64,000 bases of DNA from Strobilurus pachycystidiatus (Eukaryota > Basidiomycota > Agaricomycetes > Agaricales > Physalacriaceae): the NCBI GenBank assembly GCA_019915135.1, contig JAHLMK010000006.1, forward strand, positions 1,426,001 to 1,490,000, written 5' to 3'. Position 1 is the stretch's first letter, and every line of letters starts with the position of its first letter. The notes under the pieces are model-generated. The model was not told the origin of the DNA. It saw only the letters and a list, made by a program, of their open reading frames with translations, and searched no databases. Shown here piece by piece: positions 22,603-33,300 of this stretch. Made by a program: the position numbers and the translations under genes.

Positions 22603-23198
22603 ACGAATATCAAGGAGAGTTGGCATTGGTGATTGAGAAGGGTCTGAATGGTGAAATTAAGATTAAGCAAATGTATGTTCCAAATGGTGGGCAGGACACG
22701 TTTGACCCAGAAGCAATAACTAGTCGGTACCTTCGAAAATCCTCTGATAGAGTGAATCAACTAGTAAAACCAAGTCGAAATCAGTATCGATTTATGAAAC
22801 AAGGAGTGGAACCATTTATGGTAACACCACCTAGTAAATCGAATTCGAATTTCCCTACTAAAGAAGTATTTGGTTTTAAGAAGTTGTTCGATATTCAAAA
22901 AGAGAAAATCAATTTGGACTTGCCAGAAATCAAAGCCATGTCTACTATGGACATGTTTTATGGCGTACCTAATGGACTAGAAGAAGTGTTCAGCAATTTC
23001 AAGGTATCAATGCCTATAGATTATGTTGGACAAGCAAGAAAGGAATTCCTTTCGAATATCAAGGAAGAAAGACGTAGTCGGGGAGTATTTGCTACAAAGA
23101 AATATAAACCCGTACACTTGAAGACCAAGGCTCATTTAGGAACCTTACCAGAAGAATTTCGGATTCAACGACATATTGTAGGAGATCCCTTCAAATGA
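22599..23198 (+). pseudogene. N-terminal pol fragment of E2; RT onward deleted
   Basis: About 200 codons resembling the start of the E5 pol ORF: VIEKG..GEIKIKQMYVPN, FYGVPNGLEEVF, LKTKAHLGTLPEEFRIQRHI, then GDPFK and a stop. In E5 the same point continues through a proline-rich link into the RT. Here everything after it (RT with YxDD, RNase H, integrase) is gone. Upstream genes remain open, so the deletion looks specific to the polymerase part. Confidence 0.8.
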
Positions 23199-23521
23199 AA
23201 CAGTCCGTATCCTCCTATAATGATCTAGGAAGTGAGACGGAGCCAATCGGTCAATTTGGGGCCAAACGGAGTATTTTGCCTTTTCTGGCGCGGAAAATGA
23301 TCCAATCGACGATCGGACTTCAGATTTGGAATCCTGGCATCGATATCTACCAGAATCACTTTTCAAAGTGAAAAACGGTCTATTCCTTACTGTCGGTCTA
23401 ATGGGGTAAGGAAAGTTTAAAATCGATGGGGGCCAATTCAAGTTTGATTTGACCTGGGTACATTTGGACAAGTAAGAAACATAATTGTCATAGTAAAAAA
23501 AAGCTTCAGAGCTTAGTAAAG
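23199..23521. other. E2 non-coding stretch between pol fragment and solo LTR
   Basis: No gene. It may hold the deletion junction of pol and part of the upstream region of accessory gene 1. Contains a run of A near 23495. Confidence 0.4.
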
Positions 23522-23935
23522 GCGTCGGGCCTATTCGTCTATAGCGAGGGCGCACGAGGCAACGACTGGAGAGCGGTGTAAAGGGTGGTGTATTGAATCC
23601 CGGGGGAAAGACAACGGTTCTCTGAAGAACTACTCTACTGACTACTGACTCTTTTATACAGTTCCCGACGCCCGACGCCCGATGGGCGCGGGTGCGCCCC
23701 TCTGACTCATTCCCGAGTCATCGCACGAGTCATCGCGCCATCCCGCCCGTGATTGGTCGGGAGCGCGCCCTATCCCGCCCGATCCCGCTTTCCCGTCAGC
23801 CGAGCTCCGCCACCATGTGCTACCGTCGGACGGCCGTCGGATAGATCCCGACGATGGGCGCGATACCGTTGCTCCCGCCCGCGCAGGCGTCGCCTTCGAT
23901 CGGCTAGGCGTCGGTGGCGCAGTCAAGTCATGACA
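23522..23935 (-). repeat. Solo LTR of the E3 family inside E2
   Basis: Nearly identical to the E3 LTRs (39493-39904, 46111-46529) from GCGTCGGGCC to the end GTCATGACA, but missing the outermost TGTCA. Flanks TAAAG on the left and GAAAG on the right agree in four of five bases, consistent with a decayed 5-bp duplication. Strand given as for E3. It ends 20 bp before the TATA box of accessory gene 1. Confidence 0.85.
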
Positions 23936-23955
23936 GAAAGCGATAATCGGTGTCG

Positions 23956-23963
23956 TATAAAAG
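23956..23963 (+). promoter_or_regulatory. TATA box of accessory gene 1 in E2
   Basis: TATAAAAG 113 bp before the ATG at 24076. With a pyrimidine-rich stretch (23987-24001) between them, this is a good internal RNA polymerase II promoter separate from the LTR. Confidence 0.55.
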
Positions 23964-24075
23964 CTGGGTCTTCGAGTCTGAAAAACTCTTTTTCCCCCCC
24001 ACGACGCCTACCACTCGCACTACGACCCTCGATTTTGATTTCCACCTTTTCAACCTCGAATTTCTTTCCACCACC

Positions 24076-25164
24076 ATGCCCATGAAAGACATCGTAGCCG
24101 CTATGGACCAGACTCAAAACAAGGGACAGCTTAGGGTTGGCGGAGTCAACATTACGAAGGGCCACAACTTCTTGTTTTTGGGCCGGAAACATGTGGACCC
24201 CCTCATTTATGTCCCCGTCTTCTCCACACAAGTCACTGCAGCTCAGTTGTGGTACTTCCCGGATTCGTTGCGCAAGCTAGCGCCCAAACACCATTTCTAC
24301 GAATTCGCGGCTCGATATGCTAGCACCATCAATCCGCTCGACTTCCAACTGGAATTCGAGATCGAAAAGGTCGATGCCCTGCTTTTCAAAGCCTACGTGC
24401 TATGGTTCGTTTGGACGCTTGCACAAGGAGAACCGGAGCGGGAAGATGAAATCGACATTGAGTGGATGGTTCAAGAATACGAGGTTTTGCTGAGCTCGGT
24501 AAAGATTCAAGAATAGACAAGATTCGGACCGAAGCTAATAAAACCTTCTAGCCGCAACTTGTTTTGAAACAGATGCGAGAAATCGCAGAAGAAAAAGAGT
24601 GGCCTCTGGAACGGCCTACAGTGTTCAATGAAGAGGTAAGTAAAGAAATTCGAACGCGAATTCCTTACTTAACAAAGATAAGATTTTCTTTGACGATGAA
24701 GACGACGAGTCCGCCTCAGAGACGGACAGCGAAGATCAAGAGTCGGAGTTGACAACCAGAAACACGACCCCGAAATCCTCCACACCCCTTTCCACGCCCA
24801 AGCCTAGACCTCGACCCACGCCGTTGAAGTCTGCCGAAGCGAAGGCAAGGATGGAGAAAGAAAAAGGGAAGCCAGCTAGAGCTGAGACACCGGTAAGAAA
24901 ATCGACTTTGAATATCTTCAATTTGAACTAGATTTTCTTATGCCCTATCCAGCGCACCCCAATAGCTTCCACCTCCAAGCAAGCGTTGGAACCCGAACCA
25001 GGAAATTCGCCTTCGAATTCCCTGCCAACGCCCAAGGCCCTTTCCCATTCCCCTCAGCCAGCGCCTAAACGAATTCGAAAGCGAAAACGTGCCGCGACCC
25101 CAGTGGAGGAGGAAGAGGAAGCGCCAGAGCCCAATAAACCGAAGACCAATTCGAAGCCGAAATC
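24076..25164 (+). pseudogene. Accessory gene 1 (acc1) of E2, 5' part: helical domain and Ser/Pro/Lys linker
   Basis: Exons 24076-24498, 24552-24635, 24683-24892 and 24953-25164 join in phase 0 at GTAAAG..CTAG, GTAAGT..TAAG and GTAAGA..CCAG. The product starts MPMKDIVAAMDQ. It has an alpha-helical domain of about 140 residues with an aromatic-rich end (AYVLWFVWTLAQ), a helix (QMREIAEEKEW), an acidic patch (FFDDEDDESASETDSEDQE) and a Ser/Thr/Pro/Lys linker with basic RIRKRKRA. The frame is cut by E4 after KPKS and resumes at 29679 with a cysteine cluster. It corresponds in position to acc1 of E5. No database family recognised; a nuclear DNA-binding role is inferred from the cysteine cluster. 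Confidence 0.65.
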
Positions 25165-26048
25165 TGTCATGACTCGGTTGTGGACCTGTCACGAGATCGC
25201 GCACGAACTATAGATTGGGTGCGCCACATAGGAGAGAACTTATCCCGAAGAACAGGTCGCGCCATCACGGGAGTTGCCGATGGAACGCGATCAGATCCCT
25301 ACGCGCCTCGCCGCGCCTCGCTAGCCGGACCAACGTCACATCCGTCGGCCGCCTCCCCTCGATTCCCGCCACTCCGTACGAGCGACGCCCCATTGGGTCG
25401 AGGAATGACTCAATGATCGCTATCTTCTGATCAGTCCCGCATGGCATGGGCGGCGGCCCGCCCTATCCCGCTTCATCCCGCCTTATCCCGCCCATCGTCC
25501 AATCAGCGGTGCTCGATCTAGCGCGCCTTCCTTGCTCGATCAAAGGTACCATGCGCTACCGCAGCACATCGCTCCCGACGCGTCGGGAGCGCTCCCGACG
25601 GAACCTTCGAGAAGAGGAGTTATTCATCAAGAGGTCGACGTATAAATACAGACGCTCTTTGTAGTAGATAGCCAGACTTCGTCCTTATCAAGTTTCCTTC
25701 CGCATTCTCTTGCCGGATACTCTGACTCCCTCTGAGCAAGGGCTCCCCCCATGCCCTCCCTCGGTGACTCCGGTATCGCCCCCCACTCCTCGAACGAAGG
25801 ATCTCAATGCGCCACATCTCGGACCGGGTCCGATGAAGCGCGCAACACCAGGAGACGGGGTCTCCTGGGTGTTCACTCTCTGGGCGATACGGAGGAGCAT
25901 CCGTCGAGGTCCTCCGCGATCCCTCCCAAGCGACTGGACGGAAGCGTCCCGGAGATATGCGTGTTGTGCCCGCAGGAAAGCCACGGTTGGAGCGTAGAGG
26001 CGCGCCATCGTGAGCGAGTCCTTGTCACGGCGGGATCAGGTCGTAACA
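25165..26048 (+). repeat. 5' LTR of E4
   Basis: Starts TGTCATGACTCGGT, ends GGTCGTAACA. Contains TATAAATA at 25641 and CCCGCC-rich sequence with CCAATCA near 25498. Confidence 0.92.
25641..25648 (+). promoter_or_regulatory. TATA box of the E4 LTR
   Basis: TATAAATA lies 33 nt before AGACTTCGTCCT (25674), the predicted RNA 5' end, which is complementary to the site after the LTR. Confidence 0.6.
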
Positions 26049-26707
26049 ATAGGACGAAGTCTCCCTACTGCCCGTACAACACCATATCAATAACTCAAGG
26101 CCCGTTCACAACAACTACTCTGGTACTCAGCACCACCTCGCACGAAGCTCCATCCCTCGATCCACTCGACCAAACCGACATACGGTTATTCTCCCAACTC
26201 CGATATATCTCCTCTCAGGTGACGATCTTACGCGACGAAGAGGAGGGGACACCACCCCACCTAGAAGTAACACGAAGGGTACTACGGATAATGGACGTGG
26301 TCCACCAAATATCTCGAACAGTGGAGGACTGGCCCCTCCTCCGTTCCTTTGTAAAAGGGTATACACTCGCCCTGGCAACATTCTCACAGATATCCGGGGG
26401 ACACCTCCCCGCCTCGCAACGACGAACCCGACGACACCTGCACCATTTCTCCCAGTACTACCTGGAGAAACCCCTTCGACGAATACGGTCCCCTGGGTTC
26501 ATCAGAGAACTTCACATCGAACCGATATACTCAATCGAATCACCATTGACTAGTAATGGAGTGGTTCGTTATAATCCTCTCTCAAAGGAACTCCAACGTC
26601 GTTCCCGTTTACAAAGACGCAATGCTCGAAACCCTTCCAACAGCGTCTGGCGCGAAATTCACTACGTCGACGACGTTGTATTCTTCCTCGACGAAAAAGA
26701 GGACTGA
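25751..26707 (+). CDS. E4 ORF1, starts inside the LTR, unknown protein
   Basis: 318 codons from an ATG in the R-U5 part of the LTR, across the priming site, into the interior. The LTR-encoded part is low complexity. The internal part reads as a helical protein (QTDIRLFSQLRYISSQVTILRDEEEG, then MDVVHQISRTVEDW) with an Arg-rich patch and ends EIHYVDDVVFFLDEKED. No gag zinc knuckle and no known family. The ATG lies about 77 nt from the predicted RNA start and is the first good one. It could be a highly diverged gag-like protein or host-derived; I cannot decide. Confidence 0.45.
   Translation: MPSLGDSGIAPHSSNEGSQCATSRTGSDEARNTRRRGLLGVHSLGDTEEHPSRSSAIPPKRLDGSVPEICVLCPQESHGWSVEARHRERVLVTAGSGRNNRTKSPYCPYNTISITQGPFTTTTLVLSTTSHEAPSLDPLDQTDIRLFSQLRYISSQVTILRDEEEGTPPHLEVTRRVLRIMDVVHQISRTVEDWPLLRSFVKGYTLALATFSQISGGHLPASQRRTRRHLHHFSQYYLEKPLRRIRSPGFIRELHIEPIYSIESPLTSNGVVRYNPLSKELQRRSRLQRRNARNPSNSVWREIHYVDDVVFFLDEKED
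26051..26062 (+). other. Self-priming type primer-binding site of E4
   Basis: AGGACGAAGTCT, two bases after the LTR, is a perfect 12-nt complement of AGACTTCGTCCT at 25674-25685, which is where RNA should start from the TATA box. This matches the Tf1/sushi mechanism, in which the 5' end of the element's own RNA primes minus-strand synthesis. Confidence 0.7.
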
Positions 26708-27187
26708 TGGGTTTTGCGCAACGCGCCCCCCCCATTTTCGGAAACAACATTTATTCGGCACGGACAACCCAGGACTCAGATAATTAGGCAATTCGACAGG
26801 GCCCCGCGTAACGAAAAACGGTCCTCAGAACCTCGGGGAGGTCGAACTGGAAAACGCGAAGAGAAATAGAGGGCTCCCACTCAGCGGAAGCGGTAACCCA
26901 ACCACTCGGCGATCAGGGCCGAGGGCCCGATCCCACGAACCGCGTTGCAATCAGTCGATCGCGACGCGTGAACGCGACAAGTTCCGACGCCTCACCAAAG
27001 GTCCTCGACCTAGGAGAATTGTCTCCTCGCTCGACCAACACCAAAACGACATCAAGACAGGTGCATAGATTTATAAAAAGTACAAGAGGCGCGGATCGAG
27101 AACTACTATCGAAGACGTATTGGGTCCATGCCCGTACCTATGCATTCAAAAAATCCCCACGACATCCCCTCGAAGCGACCACATCCC

Positions 27188-28001
27188 TCACCAACCCTGC
27201 GCCGAGTCCATCGACCGGGACCACTCCTCAAAAGTCATGTTCCAACGGGTCGCCGATCCTGGGGTCTCCTCCGCAGTCATGAACTCATGAAAACAGGCGG
27301 CAATGGCCGGATCCCGCTCCGACGCCCAAAGGATGGCGATGAGGCGACGGATGGAGAGGTGATCCCAAAGATAGCGAAGGATGAGGTCGAAGGCGTCGAC
27401 ACAGTACATCGTCGTGTCCGGCGCCGACCCAGGAAAGGCATTGACTAAAAAGTCCAAGGAAAACATCCCGGTTAGTAAAGTATCGCGAGGCGATAGACGA
27501 AAACCACACTGTGAGGGGCGAACAGGAGCCAAGCACAGGTCGAGAACGCCCGCAGGGTAGCCGAAGGAGACGGGCGCGTCAAAGCCCACCACGACAAGGG
27601 CGGACGAAAGAACACCCTCCCCAAATGTGCGATCGATGAGCAAAACAGGACGAACTAGGAAAACGACTCCGTTAAAACCAACCTCGGGGCCAAAAGGAAA
27701 AGAGGCTTACTAGTGAAGCCCATACCAAGGGATCAGTAATCTCTTTCGACGATGTCGAGGCCATTCGGAGGGCCTCGGTTATGCAACCGACGCAGCGCGA
27801 CCAGGCCTCCACGATCGCGGGTGAAGGACGAGCAATATCACCTCGCACCCAAACCAGGAAACCGTCCCGGGACAGCAAACGAATTCCGTTGACCACCAGC
27901 GGGGCCGACACGAAGAGAGTGCTCAAACGACGAGGGGTAGACACCCGCGGAGGAGTGGGCGAGCGAGTGGGCGAGCGCAACAACGAAGACACGGACGACA
28001 T
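27188..28001 (-). CDS. E4 ORF2, antisense two-exon gene, unknown protein
   Basis: Exon 28001-27711 (MSSVSSLLRSPTRSPTPPRV...) joins in phase 0 to exon 27654-27188 through an intron GTAAGC..CCTAG. Together about 250 codons of well-formed helical, hydrophobic protein (AIVEAWSRCVGCITEALRMA, DAFDLILRYLWDHLSIRRLI), ending DSAQGW and a stop. It runs antisense to the element and converges on ORF1, the same layout as the accessory genes of E2 and E5, though I see no clear sequence match to those. Function unknown. Confidence 0.5.
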
Positions 28002-28789
28002 GGCAGGGAAGGAATGAGGAAGGAATTGGACGCAGAAAGAGTTTTTGTACTCCAATCCCTTCCTGGAGGCCCTGCCGGGAATTACCTTCCCATCCCCCAG
28101 AATCAGGACGATTCCCGAATCAGAAAACTTTAAGCTTTGGACAGTTGGGACGAACCGGATTCTCGACATATATTCGACGGAGGCGCGCTAAGAACTTCCG
28201 CTGGATTAGGAAATTACCGTCCTCGAAAAGGACGATCCAGTATGAGAAAATGCCATCGGCAGAAGTTAACGACATCGGGGTCTGAGCGCGCGGCGTTCCA
28301 AACAGATCTCCAGGGAACGGCGATCATTGATAAGGCGCCTTGACGAAATCAGGCGTCGGGAAATCACTGGAGTACGACGGGATGCCTACGCCACCACTCT
28401 ATTCGGACTGTCCTATACCAAGCGGAGAGGCCTCCCGGCGTGAAGAGGCGTGCACGGCCATGTGACGAACGCGCCTGTAACCCACTCAAATCCAGGGACC
28501 CGCATTGTACCCGAAAGAAGTCACAGCTAAAAGAAGCGCACAGCCTTGGGCTCGTATCAAGAAACCAACGAACGTGCGGGCCCTTGTCCATTAAACTTTT
28601 GGTCTCCACCAAAATCAGCACTGGAGGGGGGATTCCCCAGAGAATCCCCAGGAGTATGACGCCCGTCACGTTGGAGATGACTCGACTGAATGTCCGACTC
28701 GGACTTGGTCCTTTCCCAAAATCGAAAAGGCGCTGCCTACGGAAGCTCCTCTTACGTTTCTCGGGACGAGAAACTTAAAGAGGGGATAT
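28002..28789. other. E4 interior, right part
   Basis: Probable promoter region of ORF2, then sequence with small open frames on both strands, for example 28440-28778 (+) and 28364-28669 (-). None has supporting structure. Ends with the polypurine tract AAGAGGGGATAT (28778-28789). Confidence 0.4.
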
Positions 28790-29673
28790 TGTCATGACTC
28801 GGTCGTGGACCTGTCACGAGATCGCGCACGAACTATAGATTGGGTGCGCCACATAGGAGAGAACTTATCCCGAAGAACAGGTCGCGCCATCACGGGAGTT
28901 GCCGATGGAACGCGATCAGATCCCTACGCGCCTCGCCGCGCCTCGCTAGCCGGACCAACGTCACATCCGTCGGCCGCCTCCCCTCGATTCCCGCCACTCC
29001 GTACGAGCGACGCCCCATTGGGTCGAGGAATGACTCAATGATCGCTATCTTCTGCTCAGTCCCGCATGGCATGGGCGGCGGCCCGCCCTATCCCGCTTCA
29101 TCCCGCCTTATCCCGCCCATCGTCCAATCAGCGGTGCTCGATCTAGCGCGCCTTCCTTGCTCGATCAAAGGTACCATGCGCTACCGCAGCACATCGCTCC
29201 CGACGCGTCGGGAGCGCTCCCGACGGAACCTTTGAGAAGAGGAGTTATTCATCAAGAGGTCGACGTATAAATACAGACGCTCTTTGTAGTAGATAGTCAG
29301 ACTTCGTCCTTATCAAGTTTCCTTCCGCATTCTCTTGCCGGATACTCTGACTCCCTCTGAGCAAGGGCTCCCCCCATGCCCTCCCTCGGTGACTCCGGTA
29401 TCGCCCCCCACTCCTCGAACGAAGGATCTCAATGCGCCACATCTCGGACCGGGTCCGATGAAGCGCGCGACACCAGGAGACGGGGTCTCCTGGGTGTTCA
29501 CTCTCTGGGCGATACGGAGGAGCATCCGTCGAGGTCCTCCGCGATCCCTCCCAAGCGACTGGACGGAAGCGTCCCGGAGATATGCGTGTTGTGCCCGCAG
29601 AAAAGCCACGGTTGGAGCGTAGAGGCGCGCCATCGTGAGCAAGTCCTTGTCACGGCGGGATCAGGTTGTAACA
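28790..29673 (+). repeat. 3' LTR of E4
   Basis: 884 bp, same ends as the 5' LTR; about eight substitutions relative to it, several C/T at CpG. Confidence 0.92.
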
Positions 29674-30048
29674 AAATCCTCCACTAGCCGCCCGTCCAAA
29701 GCGGACAAGCACGGCAAAGTGTTGGACAACAAGGCGATGCAGAAGAAGATCAACGTGGATCGCAAGTGTCTCACCTGCGAGCAGCGAGGGCAAGAGTGTA
29801 CCTGGGAGTATATGCTGAATCAGCGGGACCACCCAGATACCGTCAAGACAAAGACTTGTGTATCTTGCGACTGTTGCCGGGTCAAAAGGTACACTTGTTC
29901 ACCGCCCAAGCGCCGCTACGATTACTTCAAGCACAAATCCAAGAAGGATGTCGAATTGGACAAGGCGGCTGAAGAGTTGACGAAGGCAAAAGAAGAGATC
30001 GACAAGCTTAAGAAGAAGTTGAAGAAGGCGAAGAAAGCGAAGGAGTGA
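29674..30048 (+). pseudogene. Accessory gene 1 (acc1) of E2, 3' part: Zn2Cys6-like cluster and coiled coil
   Basis: After the AAATC duplication the acc1 frame resumes (STSRPSKADKHGK). It has a cysteine cluster: CLTC, then six residues, C, then 19 residues, CVSC, then nine residues, C (29768-29910). This C-x2-C-x6-C-x19-C-x2-C-x9-C array resembles the fungal Zn2Cys6 binuclear cluster with a longer middle loop. The E5 homologue has the same spacing with a 17-residue loop. A strongly basic/acidic coiled coil (DKAAEELTKAKEEIDKLKKK) ends the protein at 30048. In known Zn2Cys6 proteins a coiled coil after the cluster mediates dimerisation. DNA binding is inferred. Confidence 0.7.
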
Positions 30049-30312
30049 TTCGAGCTCGATTTTCTAAAATAGACAATCGGACTAGTTTTACTTACTGGAC
30101 TTTAACTTTTTCCTTTTACAAACACGCATTTCTTGTAGACTGTAAAATTTTTACTTGACGCTTCTAACGCTTTGAAGAACGAAAAAGATTAAGATGCAAA
30201 TAAGAAATTCAAGATCGAATTGTAGAAACTTGATGTGTATAAAAGACATGTTGATTTTCAACAATTCGGTACAAGGAATTCAAAGTTAAAGGGAGACATA
30301 TAAGAAATGTAA

Positions 30313-33300
30313 CTACTCCCTCCAATGCGGCTCTATACAAAAGTGTCGAAACAAAGGACTGTTACCTCTATTATACAGCCTAGTATAAAAAGTATAAAGT
30401 TGTTCAGGCAACAAGGAAGCTACAACGTGTTGTAAGAGGCGAATGTCCGCAGCAGAGGCAGTTGACCAAGTAATTTCCCAAAAACGTTTAGGTATATTGG
30501 GAAAATCCTGATCGATAAGCCTGTTAAGAAAGAAGTCAGAAATTCGAATTCGAGTTTCTAACAAATGCTTACGTGGGATATATAGGGCCTGCAGCATTAA
30601 GACCTTGGCGAAGAGTAGAGAAACTGAACTCGCGATCACGAAATAGTCCTTGACTACCAGGCATAGGGTCAAGAACCTGGTTTTCATAGAAACGTGGAAT
30701 CCAAGTAATCAGCTCGCGAATGTCCACTGGAATGCCTCGCGTGGAGGGAGGGATGCTGCGCATCCATTCGACGTCCTCGGGTGACATTATGGTGTTCAAG
30801 TACCGAGGCAATGATTGTTCGGTAGAAAAGAACGCGGTTTCCTATGAAGTAATAAGCAAATCGATCTCGAATTTCTAAGCCAAGAAATAACATACCAAAG
30901 ATTGCATGGTAACCGCTAGGAACTTCTCTCGAAATTCACCAAATGACAAGCGAATAATCGATGAAGGTAAGATATGGGGAAGAGTAACCCCATCCAATCC
31001 GCGAAGCGGTTCCTCGTGAAAGAAGGACATCACAAGATGCCAACAGAGAATGTACATGGACAGAAAGCTATTTTCCACACCACGAGCAGTAACGGGGGCA
31101 ACATGTCGCCATAAGTTACTGTAACGTCGCTAGGAGGATAGTCAGAGAAATTTGAACAAGGAATGCTAGCTCGATTTTCTCACCAGCACATACACCATAT
31201 ACCGCAAGGTAGGAACGTCCAAGTTACCGTGGTGTCCACCAAAGAAAAGATGACGATCCGTATGGAAAGCCGTCTCTCGATGATCCACGTCGCCCAAGCT
31301 ACCGTCGGGCTCTCGTTCCACCATCACAAAGTCGCGGTGTACGCTATAAAGATCCAGAGCGGACGCAACCGCTAATTCAGCCTCGAGAAACACGGCAACA
31401 TCGTCGGGAATAATGGCGAAGCTGGAGTGAAGATTGCGGAACCTAAGTTCGCAGAGAAAAGGGAAATTCATCTGAGTCATGGTGATGAATTTCCACCACT
31501 CAAAAAGATCAAATTTATAAGAATCGAGAAGAAAGGTACCAAACCGATTAAGAAAAGAACCAAGACCTAAGTAAAGAAACCAATAGGAGATAATCGAACC
31601 CGAATTTCTCGGGTCCGATTATCGAATCCAAGATCAAGAGTAAGAATGTCTATATGCAGACCGACAGATAATAATACATGCGCGAGTAGACTAAAAAGAT
31701 AAAGGTCCGTCGCGTAAGCCCCAAGCCTCCGGTACACTAGTCACAGTTCAAGCCAAGATTTCCGACTAGTTACTTTGTAAAGAACAAGTCATCAATTACT
31801 TATGCTAAGAAGTATCAATGATGACTTGGCTCCCGATGATCTAAGGGACCAAAGAATCAGTCGCGGCCAGGTACAGGTCCCTCGTGCGCAGGAAGGTTTG
31901 AACCTCCCCGTGAGCCCTGTTCATGGTCAAGGACAACTCGTGGCGATAGCCGTGTTCCGCGGCTACCATCGACGCGGAAAGAGCCAAGTCCGCGGGAAGC
32001 GCAGCCAAGATCTGCATTCTGCGAACAATGGCAGAACTGGCACCTTGGTAAGCGTTGACCAACTGAGCGGCTGTCAAGAAAACAAATTCGAGTTAGATTA
32101 ACCCAAAATCGAAATCAAATTTGTTACTCACTAGATGACAACTGATCAATGAGGACGGGCTCGATGTTAAACTCAGCGGGTTTAAGAGCCTTGGCCATCC
32201 TCTTGGATTCAGGAAGAGCAACAGTGGCCTTGCGCTTGGGAGCCGTCTCCAACTGAGCAGTAGGAGTGGATCCCGACGTCGCCACAGCCTTGTGATACAA
32301 GGAAGAATTAGTATCCAGGCCGGGTACTTCACAATAGTAAAGATATTTTACCGAGCGAGCAGACTATATAAAAGTCAAAAATCGAGCTCGAAAAGCTAAA
32401 GAACCAATAACTCACGGCTTCAGAGGCTGTAGAAACGGGAGGTGTAGCAACCTCGACCACTTCTTCATCGCTATCCTCTTCGTCGGAAGACTCCACGGAG
32501 AGCTGTTTAAGAAAAGCAGCCAGATCAGCCTCGTAATCTAGACCGAAAAGGCATTAGAAGCTTACTTCGGAGTCGGAAGAGTTTACTTCACCCATTTCTG
32601 AATGATCATCAGCCCACTGGAAGCCATTAGTAAAAGAAGATTTACTAATGTCGCCAGAGGCAAATCAAATAGGATCGTCCAGAACGGTGGCAGAAGAAGA
32701 AGCCTTCTATAACATAAGACATAAGAAATTCGAACTTGAAATACAGAAAATCGAAATACGAACCAGAACTTTGAGCTTGTTCTTACCCTTGGGTTCGGGA
32801 GATTTAGCCTTCTCCTTACCCTTGGAAGAGGAAGCCTCGATGAGTTTCTTCCATTTGGGATGGAGGGGATGGATCGAAGGAAGACTGGCAGCTTCCGCCG
32901 CGATAGTACCCTTCTTGGTGCAAGTCATGACGAACGCGTTAAGCACATTGGCCAGATTAACGGTATGCAAGTGAGGGCTGACACCCAACTCGGAAACCGC
33001 CAAACCTAAGAACGATCGCAGATTGCAGAAGAACGTGGCGAGCTTCTCGGGATAAATGCAACCGGAGACGTTGTCCTTGGGAAGGTTCGCTCCCTTATAA
33101 AGATTTTAGAAAATCGAGCACGAATTCATAAGAAGAGAAATTTGACTCACAAGAACCTTGATGATGACCATGTCCAAAGACGCGGCCTTATCCTTGGCGG
33201 AAGCCTTGGAGCGGTCCATGTACTCGACCGATTTAAGGACCAACGGACAGAGGCTGTTGTAAAGCGTCAAGACGGCGGGAACCAAACCCGTAGCAGGCGG

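Larger units (their letters stand above)
25165..29673 (+). mobile_element. E4: 4.5-kb non-autonomous LTR element nested in E2
   Basis: LTRs of 884 bp each (25165-26048, 28790-29673), 5-bp duplication AAATC (25160-25164, 29674-29678). The polypurine tract AAGAGGGGATAT precedes the 3' LTR, and a self-priming type site follows the 5' LTR. The 2.74-kb interior has no gag, RT or integrase signature but two convergent open genes. Eight LTR differences were counted by eye. Confidence 0.9.

Noticed and set aside
23522..23935. GC-rich frame with R/S-rich translation as a small gene
   Set aside because: It is the solo LTR of the E3 family; the same frame appears in both E3 LTRs.
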